A DNA stretch of 64,000 nucleotides from contig URLZ01000007.1 in assembly GCA_900548895.1 (NCBI GenBank), forward strand, positions 6,329 through 70,328. The letters are read 5' to 3'. This DNA comes from an uncultured Akkermansia sp. (GTDB lineage Bacteria; Verrucomicrobiota; Verrucomicrobiia; Verrucomicrobiales; Akkermansiaceae). The notes beneath the pieces were generated by a model. The model was given only the letters and a program-made list of their open reading frames with translations, was not told the DNA's origin and did not search any database. Shown here one piece after another: positions 41,448 to 51,797 of this stretch. The translations under genes and the position numbers were made by a program. Each line of letters starts with the position of its first letter. Positions within the stretch are counted from its first letter, which is position 1.

Positions 41448-42337
41448 GTCTGACATCTCCTGTTATCGGCTACACGCTCGGGGATCAGGCCGGCATCGGC
41501 CCCGAGATTATCCGCAAGGCGCTTGAGGTTCTGCCCCGAGGGCCGGAGTATCGCCTGATCGGCCGTCACTTGGACTGCTGCCCGGGGCGGCCGACTGAGG
41601 CGACGGCTCAGGCGGCGTGGGATCACTTGGAGCTGGCGGCGGAGGCGCTGCGCGAGGGTTCGATTGATGCGGTGGTGACGGCGCCGATCTGCAAGGAGGG
41701 GCTGCATCACTTGGGCTTCCCCTTCCCCGGGCAGACGGAGTTTTTCGCGAATCGGCTCGGGGTGCGCGATTTCGCGATGTGCCTGACGGGCCAGCGCCTG
41801 ACGGTGGCGCTGGCGACGACGCACGTGGCGCTGGCTGATGTTCCCCGCCTGCTCAAAACCGAGGAGCTGGTGCGCATCGGGGCTCTGCTGGCGCGCTTTT
41901 TGCGGCGCACGGGGGTGGAGATGCCCCGCGTGGCGCTCGCCGGGCTCAACCCGCACAACGGCGAGGGCGGCGCCTTCGGTGATGAAGAGCCCCGCCTGAT
42001 TGAGCCGGCGGTGCGGCAGCTCTGCGAGGCTCTGCCTTGGGCTCGCTTCTCGGGGCCCTGTGTGCCGGACTGCGTCTACCGCGATGCGGCGAACGGGCTC
42101 TACGATGCTGTGCTGGCTCCCTACCACGACCAGGCTCTCATTCCGCTCAAGCTCATTGATTTTGAGACGGCGGTCAACGCGACCATCGGGCTGCCGCGCC
42201 TGCGTGTGAGCCCGGATCACGGCACGGCCTTCGCCATCGCCGGCAAGGGGTTGGCCAACCCGTCGAGCACGATCAGAGCCTTTGAGCTGGCGCTGCGCAG
42301 CGTCGCAGGTGACGGCACCGCTCACAGAAGGGGCTAA
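41444..42337 (+). CDS. pdxA: 4-hydroxythreonine-4-phosphate dehydrogenase PdxA
   Basis: 297 residues. NAD-dependent oxidation step of DXP-dependent vitamin B6 synthesis. Motifs: YTLGDQAGIGPEII, VTAPICKEGLHHLGFPFPGQTEFFA, TTHVALADVP (first metal His), GLNPHNGEGGAFGDEE, YHDQALIPLK (second His) and SPDHGTAFAIAGKGLANPSS (third His). Somewhat shorter than the usual 320-330 residues, mainly in the segment between residues 45 and 60. Translationally coupled to the small protein before it. Confidence 0.95.
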   Translation: MSLTSPVIGYTLGDQAGIGPEIIRKALEVLPRGPEYRLIGRHLDCCPGRPTEATAQAAWDHLELAAEALREGSIDAVVTAPICKEGLHHLGFPFPGQTEFFANRLGVRDFAMCLTGQRLTVALATTHVALADVPRLLKTEELVRIGALLARFLRRTGVEMPRVALAGLNPHNGEGGAFGDEEPRLIEPAVRQLCEALPWARFSGPCVPDCVYRDAANGLYDAVLAPYHDQALIPLKLIDFETAVNATIGLPRLRVSPDHGTAFAIAGKGLANPSSTIRAFELALRSVAGDGTAHRRG

Positions 42338-42500
42338 GAGCCTCCGCTGCGAGAGGCGTTTGGACGAGAATTGCAGATTCTCGCAACGGAAATCCCAGCA
42401 CGAAAGGTTTGAAATTGACCTCGGCCCCGCTCTGTGTTACTCTTGACTTCAGGACAGTGTCGGCTCTGCCGCCTTGCTCCCGTCAGCCTTTTCCCCTGCT

Positions 42501-44363
42501 ATGAGACCTAAAATGGTAGACCTGCGAGACTACGTCCCGGGCGGCAAACGACTTCCCTCTTGGCTCATCAACCTCGGCGAGCGCTTTCTGGGCTTTCACG
42601 CCCTCAACAAGGCACACGCACGCATCGAAGATGACTGGGATGCGGGCAGCAGCGAGAATTTCTTTCGACTTGCCTGCCATTATCTCAAGCTGCACTACGA
42701 TCTCACGGGGCTGGAGAATATCCCCCGTGAAGGTCCCTGCGTGATTGTGGCCAATCATCCGCACGGCATGTCCGACGGCCTGATGTTCGGCGACATTGCC
42801 ATGCTCGTGCGCGATGACATCCGCATTGTGGTCAACGAGTTTCTGGACTGCGTGCGCGGCATGCGTCCCTACGAGATCAAGGTAGATGTCTACGGCGGCG
42901 AGGAGGCGACGCGCGCCAATCTGGCTGGCATGCGCGAGATTCTCAAGTGGCTCAAGGGGGGGCACTGTCTGCTCGTTTTTCCGAGCGGTTCGGCGGCGAC
43001 GTGGTCGGGGCGCGACGGCTGCGTGGTGGATGACCCCTGGCAGAAAAACATTGCGTCGCTAATCCGCAAGACAGGGGCAACGGTGGTGCCGATGCACATC
43101 TCAGGGCACACGGGGACGCTCTTCCAGCTCGTCAGCGTGGTGGCCAAGGAGAAGCGCTCCGGGCTGCTGGCGCGCGAGATCAAGCGCGACGGGCGCATGC
43201 GCCACAGCATTCACCTCGGCAAGCCGATTTCGCCCTCAGAAATGCGCCTGCTGGAGGATGATCAGGCTCTCTCCGACTACCTGCGCTTGCGCACGATGCT
43301 GCTGCGCTATCCGGGCACGCCTCACGGGCCGGTGATTTCTATGCCTCCGAAGGACAAGAGCGACGCGAAAGCGCAGCCCGCATCTTTGGCCGGCAGCGAG
43401 CCGTCGCGCCCCGCAGGGCAGCCTGACGCTCCCGCGCAGGAGCCCATCGCCGAAGGCGCCCGGGCCGATGAGCTGGCAGCCGAGATTGCGCGTTTGCCCG
43501 AGGAGTGTCTCATCTACCGATCGGACGCCAATCCTCTTTGCGTCTACGCGCTGGAGGCCCGGCACTCGGAGCTGCTGATGCGCGAGCTGGGCATTCAGCG
43601 CGAGCGCACCTTCCGCGCCGTGGGTGAGGGGTCGGGGCGCAGCTGTGATCTCGACCGCTGCGACGCCCACTACACGCAGCTTGTGATGTGGGATGCCCGC
43701 GAGAAGCGCCTCGCCGGGGCCTATCGCGTGGGGCGCGTGGATCAGATTTTGAAGCAGCGGGGGCTCGAGGGGCTCTACAATGCGGAGTTTTTCCGCTTCG
43801 GCGAGCGCATGAAGGAGATTTTTCCGCGCAGCTTGGAGCTGGGGCGAGCCTTCATCACCCCCGAATATCAGCGCCTTGCCACCTCGCTGGATACGCTCTG
43901 GATGGGCATCGGCCATTTCATTAACCGCTATCCGGACTACCGCTATCTCTTCGGCACCGTCAGCATCTCCGGCGCCTACAGCGACACCTCCCGAGCCCTC
44001 ATCATGGCCTTTCTGCAGCAGCACTACATGTGCAGCTCGCTGGCGGGGGATGCCACCGCACTCACGCCGCCGACTCACCTCAAACTGCGCAGTGAGGACC
44101 TGCGACTGCTGCCGACGGCCCTCCCGGATCTCCAGACGCTCAACACCGTCGTTGCCGGCATTGAGGCCGATGGCAAGGGCATCCCCGTGCTGCTGCGCCA
44201 ATACATCCGCTTGGGCGGACGCATGGTGGCCTTCAACATCGACGCCAGTTTCGGCAACACGCTCGACTGCCTCGTCGTCACGGATCTGGAGCAGACGCCC
44301 GAGCGTCTCTTCCGCCGCTACCGGGGTATTCGCCTTCAGAAGTCTGAAGAAGAGAAGGCTTGA
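42501..44363 (+). CDS. OlsF-like bifunctional acyltransferase (PlsC domain + GNAT/OlsB domain)
   Basis: 620 residues. Part one (about 60-290) is a lysophospholipid-type O-acyltransferase: GPCVIVANHPHGMSDGLMFGD, VFPSGSAATWSG, GATVVPMHISGH. Part two (about 340-610) is a hemolysin/OlsB-type N-acyltransferase: EECLIYRSDANPLCVYALEA, AVGEGSGRSCDLDRCDAHYTQLVMWD, LAGAYRVGRVDQIL, FFRFGERMKEIFPRSLELGRAFITPEYQ. The same order occurs in OlsF, which makes ornithine lipids, and in related amino-acid lipid synthases (glycine lipids in Bacteroides). The product here is likely a phosphorus-free acyl-amino-acid lipid; which amino acid is unknown. A TTG nine codons earlier is a less likely start. Confidence 0.85.
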   Translation: MRPKMVDLRDYVPGGKRLPSWLINLGERFLGFHALNKAHARIEDDWDAGSSENFFRLACHYLKLHYDLTGLENIPREGPCVIVANHPHGMSDGLMFGDIAMLVRDDIRIVVNEFLDCVRGMRPYEIKVDVYGGEEATRANLAGMREILKWLKGGHCLLVFPSGSAATWSGRDGCVVDDPWQKNIASLIRKTGATVVPMHISGHTGTLFQLVSVVAKEKRSGLLAREIKRDGRMRHSIHLGKPISPSEMRLLEDDQALSDYLRLRTMLLRYPGTPHGPVISMPPKDKSDAKAQPASLAGSEPSRPAGQPDAPAQEPIAEGARADELAAEIARLPEECLIYRSDANPLCVYALEARHSELLMRELGIQRERTFRAVGEGSGRSCDLDRCDAHYTQLVMWDAREKRLAGAYRVGRVDQILKQRGLEGLYNAEFFRFGERMKEIFPRSLELGRAFITPEYQRLATSLDTLWMGIGHFINRYPDYRYLFGTVSISGAYSDTSRALIMAFLQQHYMCSSLAGDATALTPPTHLKLRSEDLRLLPTALPDLQTLNTVVAGIEADGKGIPVLLRQYIRLGGRMVAFNIDASFGNTLDCLVVTDLEQTPERLFRRYRGIRLQKSEEEKA

Positions 44364-44388
44364 CAGTGAAGCGAAACTAAGGCAGAAT
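44360..44388 (+). promoter_or_regulatory. Promoter of lptD, leaderless with GTG start
   Basis: TTGACA, 17 bases, CAGAAT; 8 bases to the GTG. It overlaps the end of the acyltransferase gene. Confidence 0.65.
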
Positions 44389-44396
44389 CAAGCGCG

Positions 44397-46841
44397 GTGA
44401 CTCCACCATTTCACAGCTCACGCCCGCGGCTCGGGCTCGGCCTGCTCAGCGGCCTTCTGTCGGCAGCCCTTCCGCTGTCGGCTCAAACGGAGGAGCGACC
44501 TCCTCTGCTGCCTCTGCCCGGAGAGGCGTTCGCGTCCCCTGACACGTCTGATCCCTTCGGCGACCCGGCTCTGCGAAGCGTGGGTGATACCGGCTCGATT
44601 GTGCCGACGCAGCTGCCGGACAAAGCGCAGATTCTCAGTGAGAACGGCACGGTGGAGTACCGGGCCGACGGCAAGAGCATCATCTACAGCAACCCTCGCT
44701 CGGGCGTGCGCATGGTAACCGAGGACGGGCTTGACATGCAAAGCCGCAGTATTCGCATGGATCTCGGCGAGAAGGTCTCTCGGCTTGAGGGCCCCGTGAC
44801 GATCTATCAGGGCGAGATGCTCATTCTGGCGGATTCCGCCACCTACGACTGGCAGAAACAGTCCGTTCAGGCTCAGGGTGTGAAGGCGAAGATGCAGGGG
44901 CTGATCGTGCGCAGCGATCGGGCGGATTTCACCACTCTGCCGGACAAGCGACAGCGCGTGAGCTTTCTGGACACCTTCGTCTCGACGGATGACTCTGAGT
45001 CGCCCGATGCTTGGCTCGGAGCCAAGGATCTATCGGTCGTTGCGGGAGAAACCATCACGGTGGGCGGTCTGAGCTTCGCAGCGGAAGACTACCAAATGCG
45101 CGTGCCGATTCTCGGCTGGTTTACCTTCACCCATTCGCTCAACCCGCGCGAGGGCTATCTGCCCATCATCGGCTCCAAATCCATCTGGGGAGCCTACTGG
45201 CTCAACCAGTACGGCTTTCTCATCGGCAACCGCCGCGTGGAGAACGGGATTCCGACGGCGGACTACCTCGTCACCACACGGCTCGACGGCAGGACGCGCC
45301 GCGGACTCGGCTATGGTCTCGATGCCGAGGAGACGGCCATGGCCAAGCTGTACCCGGAAATGACCGGGCTCTCGCTCTACTTCGCCGATGACATTCACCC
45401 GAACATCAACCCGACGAACATCCCGCGCGAGCCCATCGACCGCTTCCGCTACCGACTCGCGCTGCAAACCTACCACAAGCTCGTCGACGAGGGGCGCGAG
45501 GGAACGCTGAGTCTGGCCACCAACATCAACGTGCTGAGCGATCGCTACATGCTGCGCGACTTCTTTGAAGACCTCAGTCGCGTGGATGACAAGCCTGACA
45601 ACACGGTGCGACTCGAGTGGGTGCAGCCTACGGGGCAGCTGATGTTCAACACGCGCTTCGCTCCCAACGACTACTACCCCACCGAGACGCGGGCCGAGCT
45701 CTCCGCCTACCGCGTGCGCTCCGTCATCGGCAACACCGGCATCGCCTATGAAACCAACAACGCGATGGGCTACCTCAGGCAGGAGGTGCCGGCCTTTCAG
45801 CGGGCCGCATACAGGGAGGCCCTCAGCCGCATCACGGACTCTGATGTTCGCAACTATTACGAGCGACTGCTCAACGAGCAGGGCTTCTTCCGCATCAACA
45901 GCACGCACGAACTCTCGACGAGCTTCAAGGTATTGGAGTTCCTCAACGTCACGCCGAAGCTCGGCGGCGCGTACTCCGGCTACTTTCACGTCGATCGCGT
46001 CGGCACGGACAACCGCTTCCTCGGCTACGCCGGCTGCGACTTTGACATCAAGTTTCACCGCACGTTCGAAAGCTTTAGCCTGCCGAGCCTGCGCATGCGC
46101 ACGCTCACGCACCTGATCCACCCCTACGCGACCTTCTCCAGCGGCACCCTCTCCTCCTCCAATCCGCTTGTCCCTCAGCTGGACAGCTGGTCGAGCACGC
46201 TGAGCGGCTCCACCAACAACCCCATACCGCTGGATCTCTGCAGCTTCACCGGCATCGACAGCTGGGATAACTGGACAATCTGGCGCATGGGCGTACACAA
46301 CCGCTTCACAACCCTCGTCGACGGCGAATCACGCGCCCTGTTGGACTGGAACGCCTTCATCGACTACAACGTCTCCAACCCCAACACCACCAACGAATTC
46401 TCCAACCTCTACTCGCTGATCCGCTTTACGCCAACGGAGCGCCTCACGCTCCGCCTGGAAACTCAGTTCCCTGTCATCGGCAGCAGCGACGGCTTCAACC
46501 AGTATAACATGGATCTCTCCTACATGCCCTATCGCTGGCTGGAGACCTCCATCGGCCTGCGCTACATGAGCGGTCACCCGATTCTCGAAGACAGCAAGCA
46601 GACCTACATTCAGGCTAACCTCCGCATCAACGATCGCTACACCGTGGCCGGGCGCTGGAACTGGGATATCGAGCAAAATCGCATGCCCATCCAGCAGTAC
46701 TCCATCTTCCGCCACTCGGGCCCCTGGCACATCGGCGCCACGCTCTTCTTCCGCGACAACGGCGGCAAAAGGGAAACGGGATTCGGCATCTCCTTCACGC
46801 TGAGCGAGACCGGCACCGCCCTTCCCATCAACTTCCTCTGA
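44397..46841 (+). CDS. lptD: LPS-assembly outer-membrane protein LptD
   Basis: 814 residues. GTG start directly after the promoter opens a signal peptide ending near PLSAQ. The N-terminal OstA/LptA-like jelly-roll follows (about 75-210: [62 protein letters not shown]). The rest is a large beta-barrel ([24 protein letters not shown] and on to the C-terminal [15 protein letters not shown] strands ending GISFTLSE). LptD with LptE delivers LPS to the outer leaflet. Few Cys are visible, so the disulfide arrangement of E. coli LptD is not obvious. Confidence 0.88.
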   Translation: MTPPFHSSRPRLGLGLLSGLLSAALPLSAQTEERPPLLPLPGEAFASPDTSDPFGDPALRSVGDTGSIVPTQLPDKAQILSENGTVEYRADGKSIIYSNPRSGVRMVTEDGLDMQSRSIRMDLGEKVSRLEGPVTIYQGEMLILADSATYDWQKQSVQAQGVKAKMQGLIVRSDRADFTTLPDKRQRVSFLDTFVSTDDSESPDAWLGAKDLSVVAGETITVGGLSFAAEDYQMRVPILGWFTFTHSLNPREGYLPIIGSKSIWGAYWLNQYGFLIGNRRVENGIPTADYLVTTRLDGRTRRGLGYGLDAEETAMAKLYPEMTGLSLYFADDIHPNINPTNIPREPIDRFRYRLALQTYHKLVDEGREGTLSLATNINVLSDRYMLRDFFEDLSRVDDKPDNTVRLEWVQPTGQLMFNTRFAPNDYYPTETRAELSAYRVRSVIGNTGIAYETNNAMGYLRQEVPAFQRAAYREALSRITDSDVRNYYERLLNEQGFFRINSTHELSTSFKVLEFLNVTPKLGGAYSGYFHVDRVGTDNRFLGYAGCDFDIKFHRTFESFSLPSLRMRTLTHLIHPYATFSSGTLSSSNPLVPQLDSWSSTLSGSTNNPIPLDLCSFTGIDSWDNWTIWRMGVHNRFTTLVDGESRALLDWNAFIDYNVSNPNTTNEFSNLYSLIRFTPTERLTLRLETQFPVIGSSDGFNQYNMDLSYMPYRWLETSIGLRYMSGHPILEDSKQTYIQANLRINDRYTVAGRWNWDIEQNRMPIQQYSIFRHSGPWHIGATLFFRDNGGKRETGFGISFTLSETGTALPINFL

Positions 46842-46875
46842 TTCCCCTCGCATCCAACCCACACCAACCTCACCC

Positions 46876-48465
46876 ATGACAACGAAGAGCAGGACAGCAT
46901 CCCCGAGCCTGCTCAGAGAGTTGGCAGGCGACAGCTTGGAGTTGCGCGTGCTCTCGGATATCTCTCGCGTGCTCGTCGGGCAGCGCGAAGTGGCCGGTCT
47001 ACTCGAGCACATCTTTCAGGTACTGGAAGACCGACTGGGCTTTCGCCAAGGAGCGCTCTGCCTGCTGCAGGGCGAACAGCTCGTCATCGAGGCCAGCTAC
47101 GGGCTCTCGGAAGAGGAGAAAGCCCTCGGCACCTACCATCTGGGCGAGGGCATCACCGGGCAGGTCGGGCAGACGGGTGAGCCGGCCGTCATCCGCAACA
47201 CGGCGCAGAACAGCCACTTCCTCAATCGCACAGGCGCCCTGCACGACGACATGTGTGAGTCCTTCCTCTGCGTGCCCATCAAGCACAGCGGTGCCATCAT
47301 CGGCACGCTCTCGCTGGCCTTCCCGGTGCTGCCGGAGGAGACGCTCAGCAAGCTCATCAACCTGATGGAGGTCGTGGCCAACATCTTGGCCGATGCCGTG
47401 GCCTCCGTCCGCGAGCAGGTGGAAGAGCGCCAGCAGCTGGAGCGCGAGAACGATCGCATGCGCTACGAACTCGGGGAAAACACCGTCTTCCGCAACATCA
47501 TCGGGCACTCGTCCGCCATGCGCAGCGTCTATCTGGAGATGGCCAAGGTGGCGCGCTCATCAGCCACCGTGCTGCTGCTCGGCGAATCCGGTACGGGCAA
47601 GGAGCTGCTGGCGCAAAATATCCACTACGCCTCCGATCGCCGGGACGGGCCCTTCGTCGCCGTCAACTGCGCCGCCCTGCCCGAGGGCCTCATCGAGTCG
47701 GAGCTCTTCGGGCACGAGAAAGGAGCCTTCACGGGCGCCATCAAGCAACGCATCGGCCGCTTTGAAGAAGCCTCCTCCGGCACACTCTTTCTCGATGAAA
47801 TCGGCGACATCCCCGTGCAGACGCAGGTCAAACTGCTGCGCGTTCTGCAAGAGAAAGTCTTTGAGCGCGTCGGCTCCCAGCAGCCCATCCGCACCAACGC
47901 CCGCATCATCGCTGCCACCTCGCGCAACCTTGAGCAGATGAAAGAGCAGGGCAGCTTCCGCGAAGACCTCTATTACCGCCTCGCCGTGCTGCCCATCGTC
48001 GTGCCGCCGCTGCGCAGCCGCAAAGTCGACATCATCTCGTTGGCCGACTACTTTCTGACCAAGTACAACAAGCAGTATCACAAAAACGTGCTGCGTCTCT
48101 CCACGCCCGCCATCAACATGCTCATGAGCTATCACTGGCCGGGCAACGTGCGCGAGCTTGAAAACATGATCGAGCGCGCAGTCATCATGTCGACCAGCAG
48201 TGTCATCAACGCCGTGGATCTGCCCCCTTCCCTTCAGACGGCCGCGGCCACCGGCACCGAAACCATCAAGACCGAGGCCGGGCCGAACCGCGAGGGAGCG
48301 GGCATTGAAACTCTCACGGCCGCCTTCGAGACCGAACTCATCACCGAGGCGCTCAAGCGCACGCGCGGCAACGTCTCCGCCGCTGCACGAGAGCTCAGCA
48401 CCACCCTTCGCAAGCTGCATTACCGCATCCGCCAGCTGCACATTGACCCCTCTCAGTATCGCTGA
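46876..48465 (+). CDS. NifA-like sigma-54-dependent transcription activator
   Basis: 529 residues. GAF sensor domain (about 20-180, [43 protein letters not shown]), a short coiled coil, the AAA+ central domain with Walker A GESGTGKE, the sigma-54 contact loop [16 protein letters not shown], and a Fis-type helix-turn-helix at the end ([25 protein letters not shown]). This is the layout of NifA and related activators. No nif genes are present, so the targets are other sigma-54 promoters. It follows lptD by 34 bases and may be co-transcribed. Confidence 0.92.
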   Translation: MTTKSRTASPSLLRELAGDSLELRVLSDISRVLVGQREVAGLLEHIFQVLEDRLGFRQGALCLLQGEQLVIEASYGLSEEEKALGTYHLGEGITGQVGQTGEPAVIRNTAQNSHFLNRTGALHDDMCESFLCVPIKHSGAIIGTLSLAFPVLPEETLSKLINLMEVVANILADAVASVREQVEERQQLERENDRMRYELGENTVFRNIIGHSSAMRSVYLEMAKVARSSATVLLLGESGTGKELLAQNIHYASDRRDGPFVAVNCAALPEGLIESELFGHEKGAFTGAIKQRIGRFEEASSGTLFLDEIGDIPVQTQVKLLRVLQEKVFERVGSQQPIRTNARIIAATSRNLEQMKEQGSFREDLYYRLAVLPIVVPPLRSRKVDIISLADYFLTKYNKQYHKNVLRLSTPAINMLMSYHWPGNVRELENMIERAVIMSTSSVINAVDLPPSLQTAAATGTETIKTEAGPNREGAGIETLTAAFETELITEALKRTRGNVSAAARELSTTLRKLHYRIRQLHIDPSQYR

Positions 48466-48906
48466 GAATGAGCACGACTGAGGCGACGCTAGCGCCGCGG
48501 GGGAGGCTCCCGCTCGGCGCGGCGCGCACCGGCTCATTCGTGCCGTTGCGGCACCGCTTCAGCCAGCTGCGCGTCGCGCTAGATCGGGTATCCTGTGGCT
48601 CTGATGAACAGATTCACTTCCGCCCTCCCTCGACACCTCAGAGGGGATGCTCCGTCGTCGCCTCGACTGAAACGAAGCGTGAGCCGATCGGTCGGGGACG
48701 TCTGCGTGGCAGCCGGCCTTCCCCTACCGAGCTCTTCGTGCTAGACGAAAACGCCGCTTCCGCCGCCCGGAGCCAAGGCCGTACGGGCGTGAACGGGAGC
48801 GGCAGAGCCCCCGTTTCCGCCTACATATTTTTATATCGTGTATTATATTTTATCCTTGCTATTTTGCGCTGAATAGGGCATGATGCTCGCAGCAAGGGAT
48901 GAGACC
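48466..48906. other. Intergenic region with an AT-rich block
   Basis: About 440 bases without a supported gene. A 7-bp hairpin near 48791-48816 could end the nifA-like transcript. From 48822 to 48860 the sequence turns AT-rich (repeated TATA/TTAT), unlike its surroundings. A weak promoter (TTGCTA, 17 bases, CATGAT) may drive the next gene. Confidence 0.45.
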
Positions 48907-50415
48907 ATGCAAAACGGCAATCTGAAGATCGGCATCATTCAAAGTTTCCCCGCCACGGCGGACTTCTCCGGCAACCTGCGACGCATCGTCCAAGGATATC
49001 GTGAATGCCTGGATCACGGCGCAGAACTCATCATCGCACCCGCCACAGCCCTCTGCGGTCTGGCCCCGCTGGCTCTCACCGGCCGCCGCTCCTTTATGAT
49101 ACAAACGCGGGCGGCGCTCGATGCCCTCGCCGCCGAGCTCAGCAGCGTCCCCCTGCTGCTGGGAGCCTATGCCCCCCTGTTGCCGGATGAGGCAGACGCC
49201 TGGGCGCGAACGCTGCCGGACTTCGCGACGGATCCGCTCGTACGCGTGGAGAGCGCTACCCCCGCCATGAGCATCGTACCCTTCGAGCTGCGCAACAACT
49301 CCGTCCGCGAGCTGCCCGACGCCGGGCTGAGTCAAATCTGCGGCCTTGTCGCCTACATCGATATCAACGACGAGCCGACCCTCCTCGATGACAAAACGCC
49401 GGTCGACCTGATCATCCACCTCTCGACCGGGGCCTGGCACCGCCGCAGCCGCCGGACCGAGCAGAAAAACCGCCGCTGGGAAGCTACCCACAACCACTGC
49501 CCCGTCATCTGCTGCCACGCCGTCGGAACGGCCGAGGGACAGGTCTACGGCGGGGAATCATCGGCCCTCGATGAGAACGGCCGAGAGCTGCTGCTCATGC
49601 CCGCCTTCCGCGAGAAAAACTGCGTCTTCACCCTGGGCAGCGGCGCCCGTCCGGTCGAAGAGCAGCGCGACGATCTGACGCAACTGCACGAAGCCCTTCT
49701 GCGGGGCCTTCTCGACAGCGCCCGCAGCCACGCCGTCGAAGGCGCCTGCCTCTGCCTCGATCATGCGCACGCTCCCCTGCTGGCCAGGCTCGCCGTCGAG
49801 GCCTTCGGTTCCCGTAATGTGCTGGGCATCAGCTTCGGAAAGCCCGCCGTGCCGGCGGAGCAACTCGGTATCAACTCTCAGACGATTGAGCTGACGCCCC
49901 TGCTCAACGCCCTTCCCGACGTGCTGGATGAGGTCGCGCGCGAGGCCATGGCGGCCCGGCTGAGCGGCGGAATGCTGGCCAGTCTGGCCGAGCAAAAGGG
50001 GCTGCTCTTGCTCTCCCCCCTCAGCCGGCACGACATCATGACCGGAGCCTTCACCCTCTACGGGGAAAGCTGCGCCCACCTGCTGCCCTTCGGCGATCTC
50101 TACGAGAGTGATCTGGAGGCCCTGAGCCGCAGCCTCGGCGTGCCGTCCGCTCAGGCGCAAGCCACAGCAAGCGCCGACGCCAAGGCTCGCGTGCTGCGCA
50201 TGGACAACATCATCCACGAGCTGGCCAACCTCAACCACAGCCCGGGAGCTCTCATCAACCTTGCGGCCGACATCTACCCCGAGAACGAGGTGCGCTACGT
50301 GCAGCGGCGCATGGCGACCAGCGAAGAGAGCCGGCGCCAGTTGCCGCCGGTGCTGCGCGTCGTGCCGGACTCGCAACAGCTCGCCTTCCCCATTCGCCAC
50401 CGCCTCGACGACTGA
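48907..50415 (+). CDS. Degenerate glutamine-dependent NAD synthetase-like protein
   Basis: 502 residues from the ATG preceded by AAGGGA; an in-frame ATG nine codons earlier is possible. The overall layout is that of NadE: nitrilase-like domain (1-270, LKIGIIQSFPATADFSGNLRR) and synthetase domain (290-500, QLGINSQTIELTPLLNALPD, LLLLSPLSRHDIMTGAFTLYG, LPFGDLYESDLEALSRSLGVP). The catalytic sites are gone: the nitrilase Glu segment reads APATALCG, no Cys is found at the usual place (LIIHLSTGAWH), and the ATP-binding SGGxDS is CLCLDHAHAP. It is probably a pseudoenzyme with a regulatory or structural role, not a frameshifted relic, since the frame is intact. Confidence 0.7.
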   Translation: MQNGNLKIGIIQSFPATADFSGNLRRIVQGYRECLDHGAELIIAPATALCGLAPLALTGRRSFMIQTRAALDALAAELSSVPLLLGAYAPLLPDEADAWARTLPDFATDPLVRVESATPAMSIVPFELRNNSVRELPDAGLSQICGLVAYIDINDEPTLLDDKTPVDLIIHLSTGAWHRRSRRTEQKNRRWEATHNHCPVICCHAVGTAEGQVYGGESSALDENGRELLLMPAFREKNCVFTLGSGARPVEEQRDDLTQLHEALLRGLLDSARSHAVEGACLCLDHAHAPLLARLAVEAFGSRNVLGISFGKPAVPAEQLGINSQTIELTPLLNALPDVLDEVAREAMAARLSGGMLASLAEQKGLLLLSPLSRHDIMTGAFTLYGESCAHLLPFGDLYESDLEALSRSLGVPSAQAQATASADAKARVLRMDNIIHELANLNHSPGALINLAADIYPENEVRYVQRRMATSEESRRQLPPVLRVVPDSQQLAFPIRHRLDD

Positions 50416-50596
50416 GCTCGGCGGGCATCACGCCACATCGGCCGGGGAGCACGGGGACAAGATCCGACCGAGAGACGGGAGACGCCGCACTGAACGGGAG
50501 ACGTCTCGCTGACGGCTTTCTGACTCGGACCGCAGACTGAGCCCCTCCCCTCACGCGCTCAAGCGGCAGAGAAAGGGCTCAGCAGCAGGACCGGGC

Positions 50597-51163
50597 TCAG
50601 GAGGCCTGGGACTTGCTGATCGGGCGCCCGCCGTCTCGCGACGACAGCGCGACGAAGAGCAGCGTCCAGCCCGAGAAAATCATCTCGACGGCAATGAGCG
50701 TTCCGATGAACCAGAGCGAGCTCTCGGGCCAGCCCCAGCAGACCATCACACCCAGAATCACCGAAATGATCGCGTTGAAGAAGCGCCACGGGCTGCCCGG
50801 CAGGCGGCGCATGGAAATCGCCACCGCGAAACGGATCAACCCGCCGATGAGCAGCGCCAGCCCGATCACCAGCGTCCAGAGTTGAAGCGACGCCACCGTC
50901 ATCGAAATCATTGCCCAGCCCAGCACGAGGTAAACCACGCCGGCCAGCAGATTCCAGAGGCGGCTGCCGCGGCGCAGCACCTGCACCAGCCGCAGGACGC
51001 CGGCAGCCATGAGCACAAAGCCGCCCACCCAGACGGCGGAAGCCCCCAGCAGGAACGGGAAGCTCAGCAGAATGAAGCCGAGAAAGAGCTCGGCAATGGC
51101 CATGATCGCCATCACCCAGGGATTGGTGAAAAAGCGACGAAGCGGGCAAGATGAATCACTCAT
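50597..51163 (-). CDS. HdeD-like (DUF308) membrane protein
   Basis: 188 residues with six hydrophobic helices in three pairs (PWVMAIMAIAELFLGFILLSF, ASAVWVGGFVLMAAGVLRLV, LWNLLAGVVYLVLGWAMISM, LWTLVIGLALLIGGLIRFAVA, FFNAIISVILGVMVCWG, LWFIGTLIAVEMIFSGWTLLF). This is the HdeD/DUF308 repeat pattern of inner-membrane proteins linked to acid resistance in enterics. Its start overlaps the end of the superoxide dismutase gene by 8 bases, so the two are coupled and could be a stress pair. Confidence 0.85.
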   Translation of the reverse strand: MSDSSCPLRRFFTNPWVMAIMAIAELFLGFILLSFPFLLGASAVWVGGFVLMAAGVLRLVQVLRRGSRLWNLLAGVVYLVLGWAMISMTVASLQLWTLVIGLALLIGGLIRFAVAISMRRLPGSPWRFFNAIISVILGVMVCWGWPESSLWFIGTLIAVEMIFSGWTLLFVALSSRDGGRPISKSQAS

Positions 51164-51797
51164 GGCAGCAGCAACGTTGATAACGCTCTTCGACAACACA
51201 CCAATCGACCGCCTTCAGGAAGGCCTCGACGTAGCCCGCGCGATTATTGCGGTAGCGCAGGTAATACGCGTGCTCCCACACGTCGCAGACCAGCAGGGGG
51301 CGCAGCGCCGGCACGAGAACATCCTGGTGACGGCAGATTCCCGTCACCATCAGGCGGCCGCTGACGGGATCCACCCCCAGCATGCCCCAGCCGCTGCCCT
51401 GCACCGCCATCGTCACCGAGCGAAACACGCGCAGCAGACCCTCCATCGAACCGAAGGCCGTGTTGATCGCGTCGGCCAGGCGCCCCGTCGGGGCCGGAAC
51501 CGGGTGCGGACTGAGATTCTCCCAGTACAGGCAGTGCAGAATGTGCCCGCCGAGGTTGAATGCGAGATTCTGCTGGGCCGCCGGGGCCGCATCGGGACTC
51601 AGCTCACCCAAGCCCACGCGCCGCAGCACATCGGCAGCGGCATTCGCGCCGGCCACGTAGGCGGCGTGATGGCGGTCATGGTGCAGCAGCACCGTTTCCG
51701 CGTCCAGAAAGGGCTCCAGCGCATCCGGAACCCAGGGAAGAGGCGGCAGCACATAGTGCCCCTCCGCAAATCCTTGATTCAAACAAAGGCAGTTCAT
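51156..51797 (-). CDS. Superoxide dismutase, Fe/Mn type
   Basis: 213 residues. Metal ligands are in LHHDRHHAAYV, NLGGHILHCLYWEN and CDVWEHAYYLRYRN (Asp and His). The start is the ATG of MNCLCLNQGFAEGHYVLPPLP; a TTG 15 codons upstream is less likely. Fe or Mn preference cannot be told. The C-terminus ends in an unusual Cys-rich RCCCHE. No signal peptide, so cytoplasmic. Confidence 0.93.
   Translation of the reverse strand: MNCLCLNQGFAEGHYVLPPLPWVPDALEPFLDAETVLLHHDRHHAAYVAGANAAADVLRRVGLGELSPDAAPAAQQNLAFNLGGHILHCLYWENLSPHPVPAPTGRLADAINTAFGSMEGLLRVFRSVTMAVQGSGWGMLGVDPVSGRLMVTGICRHQDVLVPALRPLLVCDVWEHAYYLRYRNNRAGYVEAFLKAVDWCVVEERYQRCCCHE

Noticed and set aside
46876..48465. Nitrogen-fixation regulator NifA in the strict sense
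   Set aside because: Domain layout fits, but no nif genes are near; kept only as NifA-like.
48468..48872. 134-codon open frame after the nifA-like gene
   Set aside because: Arg/Ser-rich, no leader or family feature, and its end runs through the AT-rich block; treated as intergenic.
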